38,037 nucleotides of DNA from Micrococcales bacterium UBA2037 (GTDB lineage: Bacteria; Actinomycetota; Actinomycetes; Actinomycetales; Microbacteriaceae), in NCBI GenBank assembly GCA_002333405.1, contig DDBH01000018.1, positions 17,324 to 55,360 on the forward strand. The letters are read 5' to 3'. Both the position numbers and the translations under genes were made by a program. Positions 23,570 through 31,402 of the stretch are shown piece by piece. The notes beneath the pieces were generated by a model. The model was not told the origin of the DNA and did not search any database. It saw only the letters and a program-made list of their open reading frames with translations. How positions within the stretch are numbered: position 1 is the stretch's first letter; every line of letters starts with the position of its first letter.

Positions 23570-24905
23570 GTGACAACCGTTCCTCTACCATTCTGGCGAT
23601 GCGCTCTGCCCAGCTCTGGGCAGTGCCGTGGTCAGATGCCTCAACCATGACCCGAACCAAAGATTCGGTTCCTGATGCCCGAAGCAACACTCTGCCGGTG
23701 TCGCCGAGCTCCTGGCTAGCCTCGGCAACCAGCTGCTGCAGCTGCTGATCGCTGACGCGAGTCTTGTCCACGCCAGGGACGTTAATCAAAACCTGCGGAA
23801 ACACTGGCATGACCTCTGCCAGCTCAGCCAGCGACTTCCCTGTTTCAACCATCCTGGCTGCCAGCTGCAGCCCGGTCAGGATGCCATCGCCAGTAGTCGC
23901 ATAGTGCGAAAAGATTATGTGGCCGGACTGTTCACCACCCAGTGAATAACCGCCCTCGCGCATTGCTTCGAGAACGTAGCGATCGCCAACTCCGGTTTCG
24001 ATAAACTCGATCTGGTGCGCCTTCATGGTGGTTTTTAGACCCAGGTTGGACATCACCGTCGTGACCAGGGTGTCTCTTGCTAGATTCCCTGATTCCTTCA
24101 TTGCGATTGCCAAAATGGCCATGATGTGATCGCCGTCGACGATCTTGCCATCTGCATCAACCGCCAGAGAGCGATCGGCATCGCCGTCGTGCGCTATTCC
24201 GAAATCAGCGGAATGCTCAATAACCGCGGCCTGCAGCGCACTCAGGTGAGTGGAGCCGTGGCCCATGTTGATGTTCAGTCCGTCCGGTTCAGCACCAATC
24301 AGGAACACCGTGGCGCCGGCATCAATAAATGCCTGCGGGCTAATGGCGCTAGCTGCGCCATTAGCTGCGTCAATCACAACTTTCAAACCGTTGAGTTTGG
24401 TTGTCAAAGTTCCCAGCAGGTGTATTAGGTAACGGTCCTCGGCATCTGCGAACCGGGTGATTTTTCCAACCTCGGAACCAATTGGAGAAAGTGCGTTGCC
24501 AAATTCAGCTTCAATTTGGTCTTCCAGGGCGTCGGGAAGTTTGTGCCCACCCCGGGAAAAGAATTTAATGCCGTTATCTGGCGCAGAGTTGTGGCTAGCA
24601 GAAATGATCACACCAAAGTCGGCGCCCAAATCTGCGGTTAGGTAAGCGGCCGCGGGAGTCGGAAGAACCCCAGCGTCAAAGACATCAACACCGGAAGATG
24701 CAAGACCGGCTGCAACAGATGCCGAAATAAAGTCTGATGAGATTCTCGGGTCGTGTGCAATCACAGCGCGTGGTCGCTCGCCATTTTCTCTTGCGTTTGC
24801 AGCAAGAACAATTGCAGCAGCCTGTGAAAGCTTTAGGGCAAACTCAGCTGTGATTTCACGACCAGCAGTGCCGCGAACTCCATCGGTGCCAAAAAGCCTG
24901 GCCAT
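23562..24905 (-). CDS. glmM: Phosphoglucosamine mutase
   Basis: A 447-residue phosphohexomutase. The N-terminus ARLFGTDGVRG is diagnostic. VIISASHNSAPDNG contains the phosphoserine (Ser104), DGDADRSLAVD is the metal-binding loop, and GEQSGHIIFS and RASGTESLVRVMVEA are the sugar- and phosphate-binding loops. It converts glucosamine-6-phosphate to glucosamine-1-phosphate, the step after GlmS, which is encoded a few kilobases away. The gene follows rpsI by 15 bases, a common actinobacterial arrangement. Confidence 0.97.
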   Translation of the reverse strand: MARLFGTDGVRGTAGREITAEFALKLSQAAAIVLAANARENGERPRAVIAHDPRISSDFISASVAAGLASSGVDVFDAGVLPTPAAAYLTADLGADFGVIISASHNSAPDNGIKFFSRGGHKLPDALEDQIEAEFGNALSPIGSEVGKITRFADAEDRYLIHLLGTLTTKLNGLKVVIDAANGAASAISPQAFIDAGATVFLIGAEPDGLNINMGHGSTHLSALQAAVIEHSADFGIAHDGDADRSLAVDADGKIVDGDHIMAILAIAMKESGNLARDTLVTTVMSNLGLKTTMKAHQIEFIETGVGDRYVLEAMREGGYSLGGEQSGHIIFSHYATTGDGILTGLQLAARMVETGKSLAELAEVMPVFPQVLINVPGVDKTRVSDQQLQQLVAEASQELGDTGRVLLRASGTESLVRVMVEASDHGTAQSWAERIARMVEERLSLA

Positions 24906-24920
24906 GGCCGATTTTCTCGG

Positions 24921-25409
24921 TTAGCGCTTTGAGAACTGTGAGGCCTTGCGAGCCTTTTTAAGACCGGCCTTCTTGGACTCGATAACGCGAGAATCACGAC
25001 GTAGGAAGCCAGCCTTCTTCAAGGTGGCACGGTTGTTCTCGGTGTCCATCTCGTTTAGTGCACGAGAGATACCAAGCCTTAGTGCTCCAGCCTGACCAGC
25101 AATGCCGCCGCCATCGATACGAGCAACAACGTCGTATGCGCCCTGAAGTTCAAGAACCTTGAAAGGGTCGGTGATTAGCTGCTGGTGCAACTTGTTGGGG
25201 AAGTAGTCCTCAAGGGCACGCTTGTTTACTGTGATCTTGCCAGTGCCAGGCACTAGACGAACACGAGCAACTGCCTCCTTGCGACGACCAAGCCCAGCAC
25301 CTGGCTGAGTTAGGTTGCCACGAGAGCGCACAGCCTTTACTGGCTCTGACTCGGTGCTGTATGAAGTCTCTGTTACTACTTCGGTCTCTTCGACTGTGTT
25401 ATCTGCCAA
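24921..25409 (-). CDS. rpsI: 30S ribosomal protein S9
   Basis: A 162-residue S9. The conserved part begins at about residue 40 (GLGRRKEAVARVRLVPGTG) and ends with the basic tail KKARKASQFSKR, whose last residues reach the P-site tRNA. The first ~35 residues are an acidic, Thr/Glu-rich extension (VEETEVVTETSYSTESEPV), longer than the usual ~130-residue protein but in line with actinobacterial S9. TTG 25409 with AAGGAC upstream is the start. It is ten bases downstream of rplM. Confidence 0.96.
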   Translation of the reverse strand: MADNTVEETEVVTETSYSTESEPVKAVRSRGNLTQPGAGLGRRKEAVARVRLVPGTGKITVNKRALEDYFPNKLHQQLITDPFKVLELQGAYDVVARIDGGGIAGQAGALRLGISRALNEMDTENNRATLKKAGFLRRDSRVIESKKAGLKKARKASQFSKR

Positions 25410-25419
25410 GGTCTTGTCC

Positions 25420-25863
25420 TTACTGGGCGATCTGATCGATTACGAAAGGCTTAGGCTGCTGCGCAACGTGTGGGTGAGTGTCCCCTGCGTAAACCTTTAG
25501 CTTTGAAAACTGCTGCTCGCCAAGAGAGTTCTTTGGAAGCATGCCACGGATGGCCTTCTCCACTGCGCGCTCTGGGTTCTTGGCCATTAGGTCTGAGTAG
25601 CTGGTGGTGGTCAAGCCGCCCATGTAGCCGGAGTGACGGTAGGCCTTCTTCTGCTCTAGCTTTGAGCCGGTCAGTGCGACCTTGCCTGCATTGACGATGA
25701 TGACGAAGTCACCGTTGTCCATGTGGGCTGCGAAGGTTGGCTTGTGCTTTCCACGCAGCAGTACTGCCACGTGAGATGCAAGACGGCCAAGCACGATGTC
25801 AGTGGCATCGATGATGAACCACTCGTGGCTCAGCTCACTGGCCTTAGGCGAATAAGTACGCAC
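25420..25863 (-). CDS. rplM: 50S ribosomal protein L13
   Basis: A 147-residue L13 of normal length. WFIIDATDIVLGRLASHVAVLLRGKHKP, HSGYMGGL and AVEKAIRGMLPKNSLG are conserved. It is an early-assembling 23S rRNA-binding protein. Start GTG with AGAGG nine bases upstream. Its own promoter overlaps the truA stop, and a short hairpin lies near the 5' end of the leader. It is cotranscribed with rpsI and probably glmM. Confidence 0.97.
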   Translation of the reverse strand: MRTYSPKASELSHEWFIIDATDIVLGRLASHVAVLLRGKHKPTFAAHMDNGDFVIIVNAGKVALTGSKLEQKKAYRHSGYMGGLTTTSYSDLMAKNPERAVEKAIRGMLPKNSLGEQQFSKLKVYAGDTHPHVAQQPKPFVIDQIAQ

Positions 25864-25923
25864 GCTAAATTACCTCTTAATTTCTTATGTGTGATTCCGC
25901 ATGAATCAGCGGTTTCAAACCTG

Positions 25924-25936
25924 TCGGCAATGCCGA
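25924..25936 (-). promoter_or_regulatory. Hairpin at the 5' end of the rplM leader
   Basis: TCGGC-ATT-GCCGA on the minus strand forms a five-pair hairpin at about +5 to +17 of the predicted rplM transcript. It could protect the 5' end or take part in autogenous control. There is nothing to choose between these. Confidence 0.4.
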
Positions 25937-25947
25937 ACCAAGGTGCA

Positions 25948-25977
25948 AGTCTAGGGGATTGAAGTGCCTGGGGTCAA
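25948..25977 (-). promoter_or_regulatory. rplM-rpsI promoter
   Basis: TTGACC (25977-25972) and TAGACT (25953-25948) on the minus strand, 18 bases apart, form a strong match to a housekeeping promoter. The -35 overlaps the truA stop codon. Transcription would start near 25941, giving a leader of about 78 bases. Confidence 0.75.
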
Positions 25978-26837
25978 ACAGAAATATCATCGATATTCCG
26001 CATTTTTCTTGATAATTCGGCCTGTTCGGCATATTTGGCTGAATCTGGGTAGTCAATTGCCTCCAAAGTCAGTCCTCGGGAGTCGACAACCTTGAATTTA
26101 TTGCCTCTTTTTCCAGACTTCTGAACTTCGATGAGCTCTTCGATGCTTAGCCGTCCGTCGGCAACAGCCAGAATCGAGCCGACCAGCGACCTGACCATGT
26201 TGTGACAGAAGGCATCGGCATGCAACTGAACCTCAATTAGGCCGTTGGCTTTTCTGGCAACCTCGAATTGGCGCAGGTTTCTGATGGTGGTCGAACCTGC
26301 CCGAGGCTTGCAGAAAGCGGCAAAGTCCTTCAAACCAACCAGGGTTTGGGCCGCTTGATTCAAAAGCTCAACGTCTAGCTTTCTCTTGTATAAAAGCGCG
26401 TAGCGAGTGAGCGTGGGGTCCTTGAAGAACTCGGTGTCTGTGATTGTGTATTTATAGTGCCTACCAAGAGCACTAAACCTGGCATCAAATCCCGGGTCAG
26501 CAACTTGAAAGTCATGGATAATCAAATCCTCCGGCAGCAGCGTATTCAGGCGCTTTGCCCCCAGGTGGTCTCTGCCAATGCGCTTGATGCGGTCCTGCGG
26601 CACATCCAAATGACAAACCTGCACCCTGGCATGAACCCCGGCATCGGTCCTTCCGGCAACCCGCATGTCAAAGCCGGTTTTGCTCTTCCCGAATATCTTC
26701 TCGAAGACCTTTACCAGTTCGCCTTCAACGGTCCTGAGCTTGGGCTGCTTAGCCCAGCCGGCGAAGTCGGTTCCGTCATAGGCGAGGTCCACCCGAAAAC
26801 GAACAAACCCGCCAGTATCACCAGCGGGTTTGTTCAT
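25974..26837 (-). CDS. truA: tRNA pseudouridine(38-40) synthase
   Basis: A 287-residue TruA. FRVDLAYDGTDFAGWAKQP begins the fold, VAGRTDAGVHA carries the catalytic Asp65, and HADAFCHNMVRSLVG is the conserved C-terminal segment. It converts U38-U40 of many tRNA anticodon arms to pseudouridine. The frame starts at ATG 26837, 21 bases after rplQ, with only a weak ribosome-binding site. The first twelve codons contain a perfect 11-base inverted repeat followed by a T-rich stretch, which looks like the terminator of the alpha operon. A later start at GTG (codon 16) would remove part of the first beta strand, so I keep the ATG. Confidence 0.92.
   Translation of the reverse strand: MNKPAGDTGGFVRFRVDLAYDGTDFAGWAKQPKLRTVEGELVKVFEKIFGKSKTGFDMRVAGRTDAGVHARVQVCHLDVPQDRIKRIGRDHLGAKRLNTLLPEDLIIHDFQVADPGFDARFSALGRHYKYTITDTEFFKDPTLTRYALLYKRKLDVELLNQAAQTLVGLKDFAAFCKPRAGSTTIRNLRQFEVARKANGLIEVQLHADAFCHNMVRSLVGSILAVADGRLSIEELIEVQKSGKRGNKFKVVDSRGLTLEAIDYPDSAKYAEQAELSRKMRNIDDISV
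26802..26834 (-). terminator. Terminator-like hairpin inside the truA 5' coding region
   Basis: On the minus strand AACAAACCCGC and GCGGGTTTGTT are perfect complements around an 11-base loop, followed by CGTTTTC. It starts immediately after the truA ATG and 25 bases after the rplQ stop. It looks like an intrinsic terminator of the rpoA-rplQ transcript that has become part of truA. Confidence 0.7.
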
Positions 26838-26858
26838 TTCAATACTTCTTATCGAAGA

Positions 26859-27467
26859 CTAAGCCTTAGGCTCTTCTTCAGCCTCAGCCTCAGGTGCTGC
26901 CTCTGCTGCTGGAGCTTCAGCTTCTGCCTCAGGGGCTGCCTCGGCTGCTGGAGCTTCGGTTGCCTCGGCAACTGGTGCCTCAACTACCTCTTCTACAGCT
27001 GCTTGATCAACAACGGCCTCTTCGGCTACTGCTTCCTCAACGGCTGGAGCCGCGTTGGTTGCAACGTTGTTGGTTAGCTTGACCTTGTTGGTCTTTGGCT
27101 TTGGCTGAACCTGCTCAAGCACAAGCTCGATGACTGCCATAGGAGCGTTGTCGCCCTTACGGTAACCAAGCTTGGTGATGCGGGTGTAGCCACCCTGACG
27201 GTCTGCAACCAACGGCGCGATCTCGGCAAACAGCTCGTGGACAACTGACTTGTCCAAGATCTGCTGCATGACGCGACGACGAGCGTGCAGGTCTCCGCGC
27301 TTTGCGAAGGTCACTAGACGCTCAGCAAGAGGGCGCAAGCGCTTTGCCTTGGTCTCGGTGGTCACGATCCGCTTGTGCATGAATAGCGAGGTGGCCATGT
27401 TGTTGAGCATTAGGCGCTCGTGGGCTGGACCGCCTCCGAGACGTGGGCCCTTTGTTGGGGTAGGCAT
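26859..27467 (-). CDS. rplQ: 50S ribosomal protein L17 with acidic C-terminal tail
   Basis: A 202-residue L17. The conserved body (about residues 1-120) begins MPTPTKGPRLGGGPAHERLML and includes the YTRITKLGYRKGDNAPMAVIELV signature region. Beyond it lie about 80 residues almost wholly of Ala, Glu, Val and Pro, with the 13-residue unit EAPAAEAAPEAEA present twice in tandem (39-base DNA repeats from 26887 and 26926). Bacterial L17 usually ends near 120 residues; Ala/Glu tails are seen in some actinobacteria. It is 25 bases after rpoA, the normal alpha-operon partner. Confidence 0.95.
   Translation of the reverse strand: MPTPTKGPRLGGGPAHERLMLNNMATSLFMHKRIVTTETKAKRLRPLAERLVTFAKRGDLHARRRVMQQILDKSVVHELFAEIAPLVADRQGGYTRITKLGYRKGDNAPMAVIELVLEQVQPKPKTNKVKLTNNVATNAAPAVEEAVAEEAVVDQAAVEEVVEAPVAEATEAPAAEAAPEAEAEAPAAEAAPEAEAEEEPKA
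26887..26964. repeat. Tandem 39-base repeat in the rplQ tail
   Basis: Two near-identical copies begin with GCCTCAGG at 26887 and 26926. They encode the repeated EAPAAEAAPEAEA unit of the L17 tail, so copy number could change by slippage without breaking the frame. Confidence 0.8.
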
Positions 27468-27492
27468 TAGTTTCTCCTTGGGTTTCTAAAGA

Positions 27493-28482
27493 TTAAATCT
27501 GGTCTTCGTCGAAGCCGCCACCGAAGTAAGCGGAGTCGAAACCTGGGACTGCGTCCTTGAACTTCAGGCCAAGCTCAGTTAGCTTGTCGCGAACCTCATC
27601 AACGGACTTGGAGCCGAAGTTGCGAATGTTCATCAACTGGTCCTCGCTCAAAGCAATTAGCTCTGAAACGGAGTTGATGCCCTCGCGCTTTAGGCAGTTG
27701 TAGGAACGAACGGTTAGGTCCAGATCCTCAATTGGGGTGCTCAGCTCGTTTGACGCAGCAACCTCAACCGGTGCCGGTCCAATCTCAATACCCTCAGCCT
27801 CTTCGTTTAGCTCCTTGGCTAGGCCAAACAGCTCAACCAAGGTAGAACCAGCAGAAGCAACTGCGTCGCGTGGCTCAACCGAAGACTTGGTCTCAACGTC
27901 AACAATCAGCTTGTCGAAGTTGGTGAACTCACCGGCACGAGTTGCCTCTACGCGGTAAGAGACCTTCAAAACTGGGCTGTAGATGGAGTCCACTGGGATT
28001 ACACCAGCTTCTGCATCTGGGTTACGGTTCTGGCTTGCCTGAACGTAACCACGACCGCGCTCAATGATGAACTCGATCTCTAGCTTGCCCTTGGCGTTTA
28101 GGGTTGCAAGAACTAGGTCCTTGTTGTGAACCTCAACACCTGCAGGAACCTGAATGTCCGCAGCGGTCACAGGACCAGCAGCGCTCTTGGTTAGGTGAGC
28201 AACAACAGGTGCGTCGTGCTCTGAGGAGACAACAAGGTTCTTGATGTTAAGAATTACCTCAACAACGTCCTCTTTGACACCTGCGATGGTTGAGAACTCG
28301 TGGCTAACACCCTGAATACGGATGTTAGTTACAGCAGCACCTGGAATCGAAGACAACAGGGTGCGGCGCATTGAGTTACCAAGTGTGTAACCGAATCCTG
28401 GCTCCAGTGGGTCCAAGATGAAACGTGAGCGATTTGGTCCTAGAACTTCTTCGTGCAATGTGGGTCGCTGTGCAATTAGCAC
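27493..28482 (-). CDS. rpoA: DNA-directed RNA polymerase subunit alpha
   Basis: A 329-residue alpha subunit. The N-terminal dimerisation domain (about 1-230) has FILDPLEPGFGYTLGNSMRRTLLSSIPG and RGYVQA. An acidic linker leads to the C-terminal domain (about 250-315) with SVSELIALSEDQLMNIRNFG and SVDEVRDKL, which binds UP elements and activators. The start is GTG 28482 with AAAGGA upstream. Between rpsK and rpoA lie 97 bases with two hairpins; rpsD, often found there, is absent. Confidence 0.98.
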   Translation of the reverse strand: MLIAQRPTLHEEVLGPNRSRFILDPLEPGFGYTLGNSMRRTLLSSIPGAAVTNIRIQGVSHEFSTIAGVKEDVVEVILNIKNLVVSSEHDAPVVAHLTKSAAGPVTAADIQVPAGVEVHNKDLVLATLNAKGKLEIEFIIERGRGYVQASQNRNPDAEAGVIPVDSIYSPVLKVSYRVEATRAGEFTNFDKLIVDVETKSSVEPRDAVASAGSTLVELFGLAKELNEEAEGIEIGPAPVEVAASNELSTPIEDLDLTVRSYNCLKREGINSVSELIALSEDQLMNIRNFGSKSVDEVRDKLTELGLKFKDAVPGFDSAYFGGGFDEDQI

Positions 28483-28501
28483 TATTTGGTTCCTTTCATC
28501 T

Positions 28502-28555
28502 GAACATCCGCTATTTGATGTTCGTCATGGAAACATTCAGGCGGGCACCTGAATG
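28502..28555 (-). promoter_or_regulatory. Two hairpins in the rpsK-rpoA gap
   Basis: On the minus strand the first hairpin is CATTCAGG-TGCCCG-CCTGAATG (28555-28534), followed by TTT. The second is GAACATC-x8-GATGTTC (28523-28502), just before the rpoA ribosome-binding site. They may be attenuation, processing or protein-binding elements setting rpoA expression apart from the ribosomal genes. Confidence 0.65.
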
Positions 28556-28579
28556 CGTGAAGCTTTTGAGTTTTTTTAC

Positions 28580-28984
28580 TTAGACGCGGCGGCGCTTTGG
28601 AGGGCGGCAACCGTTGTGAGCCTGTGGGGTCACGTCTGAGATTGATCCGACCTCTAGGCCTGCTGCCTGAAGTGAACGAATTGCTGTTTCGCGACCTGAG
28701 CCTGGGCCCTTCACGAATACATCAACCTTGCGAACACCGTGCTCCTGCGCCTTGCGAGCTGCAGCCTCGGCTGCCATCTGCGCGGCGAAGGGGGTTGACT
28801 TACGTGAACCCTTGAAGCCAACGTCACCAGAAGACGACCAAGAGATAACTGCTCCGGTTGGGTCGGTGATGGTGATGATGGTGTTGTTGAAGGTCGAGCG
28901 GATGTGCGCCTGACCTGCTGGAACGTTTTTCTTGTCCTTGCGACGAGGCTTACGTGCTGTCGCGGATGCTTTAGGTGCTGCCAT
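28580..28984 (-). CDS. rpsK: 30S ribosomal protein S11
   Basis: A 134-residue S11 of normal size. After a basic head (ARKPRRKDKKNVP), the conserved AHIRSTFNNTIITITD, the SSGDVGFKGSRKSTPFAAQ region and the C-terminal TPQAHNGCRPPKRRRV are intact. It lies on the 30S platform near the mRNA exit. ATG 28984 is 30 bases after rpsM, and the gene precedes rpoA. Confidence 0.98.
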   Translation of the reverse strand: MAAPKASATARKPRRKDKKNVPAGQAHIRSTFNNTIITITDPTGAVISWSSSGDVGFKGSRKSTPFAAQMAAEAAARKAQEHGVRKVDVFVKGPGSGRETAIRSLQAAGLEVGSISDVTPQAHNGCRPPKRRRV

Positions 28985-29014
28985 GATTTATTCTCCTAGA
29001 ACCTTTAGCCGCGA

Positions 29015-29392
29015 CTAGCGGGTTGCCTTCTTCTTGCCTGCTACGGTGCGCTTTGGACCCTTGCGTGTACGTGCATTGGTCTTGGTGCGCTGTCCGCGGA
29101 CCGGAAGGCCCTTACGGTGACGAATTCCTTCGTATGAACCGATCTCAACCTTGCGGCGGATATCTGACGCAACTTCACGGCGAAGGTCACCCTCTACCTT
29201 GTAGTTGCCGTCGATGTTGTCGCGCAGGGCGATCAACTGGTCATCGGTCAAGTCTTTTACTCTGATGTCTTCTGAAATCTTGGTGGCCTTCAGAATCTCG
29301 CGCGAACGAGTTGGGCCAATGCCAAAGATGTAAGTGAGGGAAATCACCACTCGCTTTTCGCGAGGAATGTCCACTCCGGAAATACGTGCCAT
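29015..29392 (-). CDS. rpsM: 30S ribosomal protein S13
   Basis: A 125-residue S13 from ATG 29392: MARISGVDIPREKRVVISL, then TYIFGIGPTRS, and RGQRTKTNARTRKGP near the end are standard. S13 contacts the P-site tRNA and bridges to the 50S. A longer frame reaches back to 29467, but those 25 residues have no family match and cover the structured leader. It follows rpmJ by 135 bases. Confidence 0.97.
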   Translation of the reverse strand: MARISGVDIPREKRVVISLTYIFGIGPTRSREILKATKISEDIRVKDLTDDQLIALRDNIDGNYKVEGDLRREVASDIRRKVEIGSYEGIRHRKGLPVRGQRTKTNARTRKGPKRTVAGKKKATR

Positions 29393-29410
29393 GTTGTTTA
29401 TCTTTCGTTT

Positions 29411-29468
29411 TTTGAAGGTCTGTGACACCGCCGCCCCGACTTGGCTTAGTTGGGCCCCGGCCTTCAAA
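29411..29468 (-). promoter_or_regulatory. Structured leader upstream of rpsM
   Basis: Eight-base arms TTTGAAGG and CCTTCAAA (29468-29461 and 29418-29411 on the minus strand) enclose a 42-base GC-rich loop with further short pairings. The fold ends about 18 bases before the rpsM ATG. In E. coli the same position holds the S4-binding pseudoknot; no sequence match was established here. Confidence 0.45.
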
Positions 29469-29527
29469 CCGGAGGTTAGCTTTCGCTTGGTGATGTCTTT
29501 TGCTATTTAGTTGTGGTTAGGGCTTGT

Positions 29528-29641
29528 TTAGCCCTGGCGCTGCTTGTGACGAGGGTTTTCGCAAATAACCATCACGTTGCCGTGACGACGAATGACCTTG
29601 CACTTGTCGCAGATCTTCTTAACGCTTGGGTTAACCTTCAT
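29528..29641 (-). CDS. rpmJ: 50S ribosomal protein L36
   Basis: A 37-residue frame that short-ORF filters miss: MKVNPSVKKICDKCKVIRR continues HGNVMVICENPRHKQRQG. It has the four zinc ligands C-x2-C, then C and H (Cys11, Cys14, Cys27, His32), so it is the zinc-binding form. L36 is the smallest 50S protein and binds domain VI of 23S rRNA. It sits 11 bases after infA and before rpsM, the usual place. Confidence 0.97.
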   Translation of the reverse strand: MKVNPSVKKICDKCKVIRRHGNVMVICENPRHKQRQG

Positions 29642-29652
29642 GCTCTTACTTT

Positions 29653-29874
29653 CTACTTGTAACGATAAATAATGCGGCCGCGAGTCAGGTCATAAGTTGA
29701 CAGCTCAACAATCACGCGGTCTCCGGGGAGAATACGGATGTAATGCTGACGCATTTTGCCTGAGATGTGAGCCAAGACTAAGTGACCGTTTGTAAGCTCC
29801 ACCCTAAACATTGCGTTGGGTAGGGCTTCAACGACCGATCCCTCGATCTCGATTACACCATCTTTGTTGGCCAT
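29653..29874 (-). CDS. infA: Translation initiation factor IF-1
   Basis: A 73-residue OB-fold protein from ATG 29874: MANKDGVIEIEGSVVEALPN, then HISGKMRQHYIRILPGDRV and GRIIYRYK are near-invariant. IF-1 blocks the A site during initiation. A frame open for 14 more codons upstream (to 29916) does not match the family. The 123-base gap to map suggests it has its own leader or promoter. Confidence 0.97.
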   Translation of the reverse strand: MANKDGVIEIEGSVVEALPNAMFRVELTNGHLVLAHISGKMRQHYIRILPGDRVIVELSTYDLTRGRIIYRYK

Positions 29875-29964
29875 GCACTCACTTATCGCTACTTTTTTGG
29901 CGTCACAAACGCGCAAAAATCCTTAAGTTTCTAAAAGGTTTTCACGCAGAAACGCCAAGGGACA

Positions 29965-29994
29965 ATACTAGGGGTTTTTTCTAGCGATTGCTAG
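29965..29994 (-). promoter_or_regulatory. Possible infA promoter region and small hairpin
   Basis: TAGTAT on the minus strand (29970-29965) is a fair -10 but has only a weak -35. CTAGC-AATC-GCTAG (29994-29981) lies just upstream, directly after map. The T-run is on the wrong side for it to terminate map transcription, so its role is unclear. Confidence 0.3.
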
Positions 29995-29997
29995 TGG

Positions 29998-30822
29998 TTA
30001 ATCCAAAGAAACTGGTGTAATTCCAAAAGGCTTGAGTCCCTCAACTCCGCCGTCTTCAGCAGTTAGCACCCAAATGCCTTTTTCATGCACGGCAACCGAG
30101 TGTTCCCAGTGCGCGCCATCTGAGCTGTCGGCAGTGGCAACTCCCCAGTCGTCGTCCTGAATAAAGGTCTTTTGATCTCCAGAGGTAATCATCGGCTCAA
30201 TGGCTACGCATAGCCCTGGCACGACCTTTGGGCCCTGATCGCGGACCCGGTAATTGAACACTGCTGGATCCTCATGCATCGAACGCCCAATGCCGTGGCC
30301 GACATACTGCTCCAAAATGCCATAGGGGCCCTGTGACAGGACGTGCTCCTGAACTGCCACTCCAACTTCGTTTAGCTTCTTGGCGCCGGCTAGCGCAGCA
30401 ATACCGGCCCAAAGCGACCCCTGACAAACATCAGAGAGCTGCTGGCGCTGCTTTATTAGTTCTCCCTGAGCTCCAGGAACAATCACAGTGAAAGCACTGT
30501 CGCCGTTCCAACCAGCAATCTCGGCTCCGCAATCGATCGAGACGATGTCCCCCGCCTCCAAAACCTGATTGGAGGGGATGCCATGAACCACAGTCGAATC
30601 AACGGATGCGCAGATGGTGTGGAAGTAGCCAGGCACCAGTTGAAAGTTTGGGATGCCGCCGCCATCGCGAATGGTCTGTTCGGCAATCTGATCGAGCTCC
30701 AGAGTGGTCACTCCGGGTTTGATGGCCGCCTTCACGTTTGCCAACGCCTTGGCAGTCAGCAGGCCGGCAGCACGCATTTTGCGAATCTGCTCGTTTGTTT
30801 TGAGTTCGTAGCTCTTACGCAT
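29998..30822 (-). CDS. map: Methionine aminopeptidase, type I
   Basis: A 274-residue enzyme. HTICASVDSTVVHGIPS starts the active site. The metal ligands are the aspartates of VSIDCGAEIAGWNGDSAF, the histidine of VGHGIGRSMHEDP, and the glutamates of AIEPMI and HWEHSVAVHE. It removes the initiator Met from nascent proteins in the cytosol. The ATG lies eight bases inside the end of adk, so the two are coupled. Confidence 0.96.
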   Translation of the reverse strand: MRKSYELKTNEQIRKMRAAGLLTAKALANVKAAIKPGVTTLELDQIAEQTIRDGGGIPNFQLVPGYFHTICASVDSTVVHGIPSNQVLEAGDIVSIDCGAEIAGWNGDSAFTVIVPGAQGELIKQRQQLSDVCQGSLWAGIAALAGAKKLNEVGVAVQEHVLSQGPYGILEQYVGHGIGRSMHEDPAVFNYRVRDQGPKVVPGLCVAIEPMITSGDQKTFIQDDDWGVATADSSDGAHWEHSVAVHEKGIWVLTAEDGGVEGLKPFGITPVSLD

Positions 30823-31402
30823 CTTCGCTTAGGCCACGCGCTCCGAGCACTTCTGCAATTCTGGCGGTGACTTCATCAACAGCGCCGAGCCCGTCAACCA
30901 TGGCAACTAGGCCTCTGGCTGCGTAAACATCGATTAGTGGAGCGGTTTGCTCCTCATAAACGTCCTGGCGCTTGCGGATAACATCCGGAGTGTCATCGGT
31001 GCGGCCCTGCTGGCTTGCTCGCAACGAAAGTCTTGTCACTAGCTCATCGCTGTCAGCAGTTAGCTGCACAACAACGTCGAGCTTTGTGCCGTTTTCGTGA
31101 AGAACATCATCAAGTTCGTGAACCTGATCGATAGTCCGTGGGTAGCCGTCTAGCAGAAAGCCGGCTGCGGCATCTGGCTGTGACAAACGATCTCTAACAA
31201 GTGCATTGGTCAGGCTGTCCGGAACGTACTCGCCGCGGTCCATGAAGCCTTTTGCTTCAATGCCAAGCGGAGTTTCATTGGCAACGTTCTCGCGGAAGAT
31301 GTCGCCGGTTGAAATTGCTGGAATTGAGTAACGCTTGGCCAGCAGAGCTGCCTGCGTCCCCTTCCCAGCACCCGGAGGCCCGATCAGAAGGAGACGAATC
31401 AC
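30815..31402 (-). CDS. adk: Adenylate kinase (short-lid form)
   Basis: A 195-residue kinase with P-loop GPPGAGKGTQ (about 8-17), STGDIFRENV and GFLLDGYPRT of the AMP site. The lid between the arginines is brief (ASQQGRTDDTPDVIRKR) with no zinc cysteines, so this is the short variety usual in actinobacteria. It interconverts ATP + AMP and 2 ADP. The GTG start overlaps the secY stop (GTGA), and the gene overlaps map by eight bases: the standard secY-adk-map order. Confidence 0.97.
   Translation of the reverse strand: MIRLLLIGPPGAGKGTQAALLAKRYSIPAISTGDIFRENVANETPLGIEAKGFMDRGEYVPDSLTNALVRDRLSQPDAAAGFLLDGYPRTIDQVHELDDVLHENGTKLDVVVQLTADSDELVTRLSLRASQQGRTDDTPDVIRKRQDVYEEQTAPLIDVYAARGLVAMVDGLGAVDEVTARIAEVLGARGLSEDA

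Noticed and set aside
26457..27077. 206-residue plus-strand ORF opposite truA and rplQ
   Set aside because: It is the complement of truA and of the repetitive L17 tail; the Leu/Cys-rich composition is a by-product of the Ala/Glu repeats.
29393..29467. Longer rpsM start adding 25 residues
   Set aside because: S13 starts at MARISGVDIP throughout the family, and the extra stretch is the structured leader.
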